DNA of 64,000 nt from Augochlora pura. Lineage: Eukaryota; Arthropoda; Insecta; Hymenoptera; Halictidae. The first letter of the stretch is position 1; each line of letters opens with the position of its first letter. This document shows positions 62,111-64,000 of the stretch, piece by piece. Below the pieces are notes generated by a model that did no database searches, was not told where the DNA came from, and was given only the letters and a program-made list of their open reading frames with translations. The DNA lies in assembly GCF_028453695.1 (NCBI RefSeq), contig NC_135782.1, positions 3,100,001 to 3,164,000 on the forward strand, given 5' to 3'. The translations under genes were made by a program, and so were the position numbers.

Positions 62111-62333
62111 GCTTCCACACCGGGCAACGATTACCGCTCCGCTCTTTAATGAACGAGGCCGGTGTTTACCTTTTTCAAAGGGTTAAAAGGAAATCGGCGG
62201 CCGGTCTTCGAGTCCCTTTTCTTTTTCGGTTAAATGCCAGGCTAAATTATTCTCGCAATCTTATCGGTACCCGCAGAGAGAGTACACGGACCGAGACTTT
62301 CTACCTCGAGGATCGATGGAAATCTTGATCGCA

Positions 62334-63324
62334 AGCTTCAATTTAAGCTACCTGAAACTCGCCCAAAGTCCAAAAATGAGCCCCTGACGGCCTAATACCC
62401 CCGATGATTCGATTCAAAAAATCATAAAAAAATCCCAAGCCGTTTTAGAGGAATGTACGTTCCGGGATCGTAAAGTAGACACTTTCAGCTTCAATTTAAG
62501 CTACTTGAAGTCCAAATTGCTCCCCGGGAAAGTTTTTGGAAACTCGCTCAAAGTCCAAAAATGAGCCCCAGACGGCCTAATACCCCCGATGATTCCACTC
62601 AAAAAATCATAAAAAAATCCCGAACCGTTTTTCGGTAATGTACGTTCCGGAGTCGTAAAGTAGATACTTTCAGTTTCAATTTAAGCTACCTGGAGTCCAA
62701 ATTGCTTCACGGGAAAGTTTTTGGAAACTCGCTGAAAGTCCAAAAATGAGCCCCAGACGGCCTAATACCCCCTATGATTTGATTCAAAAAATCATAAAAA
62801 AATCCCAAAACGTTTTACAGTAATGTACGTTCCGGAGTCGTAAAGTAGATACTTTCAGCTTCAATTTAAGCTACCTGAAGTCCAAATTGCTTCACGGGAA
62901 AGTTTTTGGAAACTCGCTGAAAGTCCAAAAATGAGCCCCAGACGGCCTAATACCCCCTATGATTTGATTCAAAAAATCATAAAAAAATCCCAAAACGTTT
63001 TACAGTAATGTACGTTCCGGAGTCGTAAAGTAGATACTTTCAGCTTCAATTTAAGCTACCTGGAGTCCAAATTGCTCCCCGGGAAAGTTTTTGAAAAATC
63101 GCCCAAAGCCCAAAAATGAGCCCCTGACGGCCTAATACTCCCGATGATTCGATTCAAAAAATCATAAAAAAATCCCGAGCCGTTTTACGTTAACGTACGT
63201 TCCGGGATCATAAAGTAGACACTTTCAGCTTCAATTTGAGGTACCTGCAATCCAAATTTCTCCACGGAAAAGTTTTTAAAAACTGGCCCAAAGTCCAAAA
63301 ATGTGCCTCAGACGGCCTAATACC
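62334..63324 (+). repeat. 185-bp satellite, array C (plus orientation)
   Basis: Unit boundaries (ATG of AAAATGAGCC) at 62376, 62561, 62746, 62931, 63116 and 63301 are exactly 185 bp apart without indels. A partial first unit (62334-62375) lacks about 30 bp between CTGAA and AACTCGC. The last unit is cut off after GGCCTAATACC near 63324. The units starting at 62746 and 62931 are nearly identical. All five complete units have a stop in the 62-codon frame: CCCTGA at codon 4 in two units, and TAA near codon 26 in three, where GGGAATG has become GTAATG. Confidence 0.96.
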
Positions 63325-64000
63325 GAGCCTATGGTATATAGTTGCTCGAAAACAAATAAACGCACCCCTTTTCGCGACATTGGTCGACAGTGAGCCTCGG
63401 GCATCGCGATAGGGGTGTTCGATCGAAGGATCGGCGGAATTTGCGAGAGAAAGGGTGGTCACGGACCGGTCGGGACCCGATGTCACGACCTACTCGGAAG
63501 AATCTCGAAGAAGACAGAAGCGTCGGCGAACTATTAGGGCAACGCGCCGTCCCGCGGTTCCCTTATCCGCGCAAGGGATCTCCTCCGTTCCCGTTAGTCT
63601 CTCCCCCCCCCCCCCTTGGTTAGGGTGGCGCTGGTGGTATTGTTCGACCTTGTCGACGCCGATGATGGCGAGTCTTATCTCGGCGGTCGCGCGTGACTGG
63701 TCCTTGACAGAAGACACGACGAGGGAGGGAAAAGGGTCTCTGTGGAAGGGGGGAGAGGGGGGTTCGCCTTTGCAGCCTCTGGAAAGTCTGACACGGCGTG
63801 CTCGGACCGAAACGCAGAAACAGTGCAGATAACGAAGAGAGAAGAGCCACTGGGAAAAAAGGAGAGATTGCTGAGATAGCGGCCGGAAGAGAAAGGTCAG
63901 AGACCAAGGAGCGGGACGCGCCTCGCGGGGTGAGATATCGCCGCGATTCCATAGTTTCCAGTCAGGGGGGGATATGACGCGGGATTAACTGCGATCATCT
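63325..64000. other. Unique GC-rich DNA, no gene recognised
   Basis: Contains an AATAAA at about 63355 and a C13 homopolymer at 63603-63615. The open frames (63390-63952) overlap on both strands and have no recognisable domain. I looked for transposon or LTR signatures next to the satellite and saw none I could confirm. Confidence 0.55.
63603..63615. repeat. Poly-C run of 13
   Basis: Thirteen consecutive C. Length may be unreliable. Confidence 0.9.

Noticed and set aside
1..64000. CRISPR-like or bacterial operon structure
   Set aside because: The tandem repeats are contiguous without unique spacers, and composition and microsatellites are eukaryotic.

Overview
The window looks like non-coding nuclear DNA of an insect, most plausibly a hymenopteran (bee, ant or wasp). 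Four signs point that way: undepleted CpG dinucleotides throughout, more than twenty (GA/CT)n microsatellites, many short AT-rich islands in moderately GC-rich DNA, and five exactly 100-base N runs typical of draft scaffolding. I found no bacterial, plasmid or phage organisation. I also could not recognise any complete protein-coding gene, tRNA, rRNA or transposase. The open frames present are short, have no recognisable domains, overlap one another on both strands, and mostly sit in GC-rich or simple-repeat DNA. The window is best read as a gene desert or the interior of a very large intron; short exons cannot be excluded by eye.

Layout. 1-290: degenerate (TAA)n-bearing repeats. 291-5300: unique DNA with an AT-rich degenerate repeat (2310-2570) and a hairpin-rich segment (4050-4198). 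5301-6004: the same ~300 bp appears on both sides of a 100-N gap, probably an unmerged contig overlap. 6333-7000: first array (A) of a 185-bp satellite, interrupted by gaps. 7015-33870: mostly unique DNA with GA/CT tracts and minisatellites of 13, 33, 22 and 22 bp, plus a diverged sequence pair near 23.3 and 24.0 kb. 33872-35140: second array (B) of the 185-bp satellite, in the opposite orientation. 35141-62330: unique DNA with minisatellites of 24, 25 and 29 bp, ATTTT-type repeats, an exact 100-bp tandem duplication (57213-57412), a fifth gap (58475-58574) and a long polypurine/polypyrimidine pair (61312-62110). 62334-63324: third array (C) of the 185-bp satellite. 63325-64000: GC-rich unique DNA.

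The most distinctive element is the 185-bp satellite. It forms three short arrays roughly 28 kb apart, two in one orientation and one inverted. In arrays A and B most complete units carry a 62-codon open frame whose ATG overlaps the stop of the previous unit (ATGA). In array C every full unit has a stop codon in that frame, so protein coding is unlikely. No genes can be seen working together here; regulatory suggestions (an X-box-like site, a GACGTC cluster) are motif matches only.
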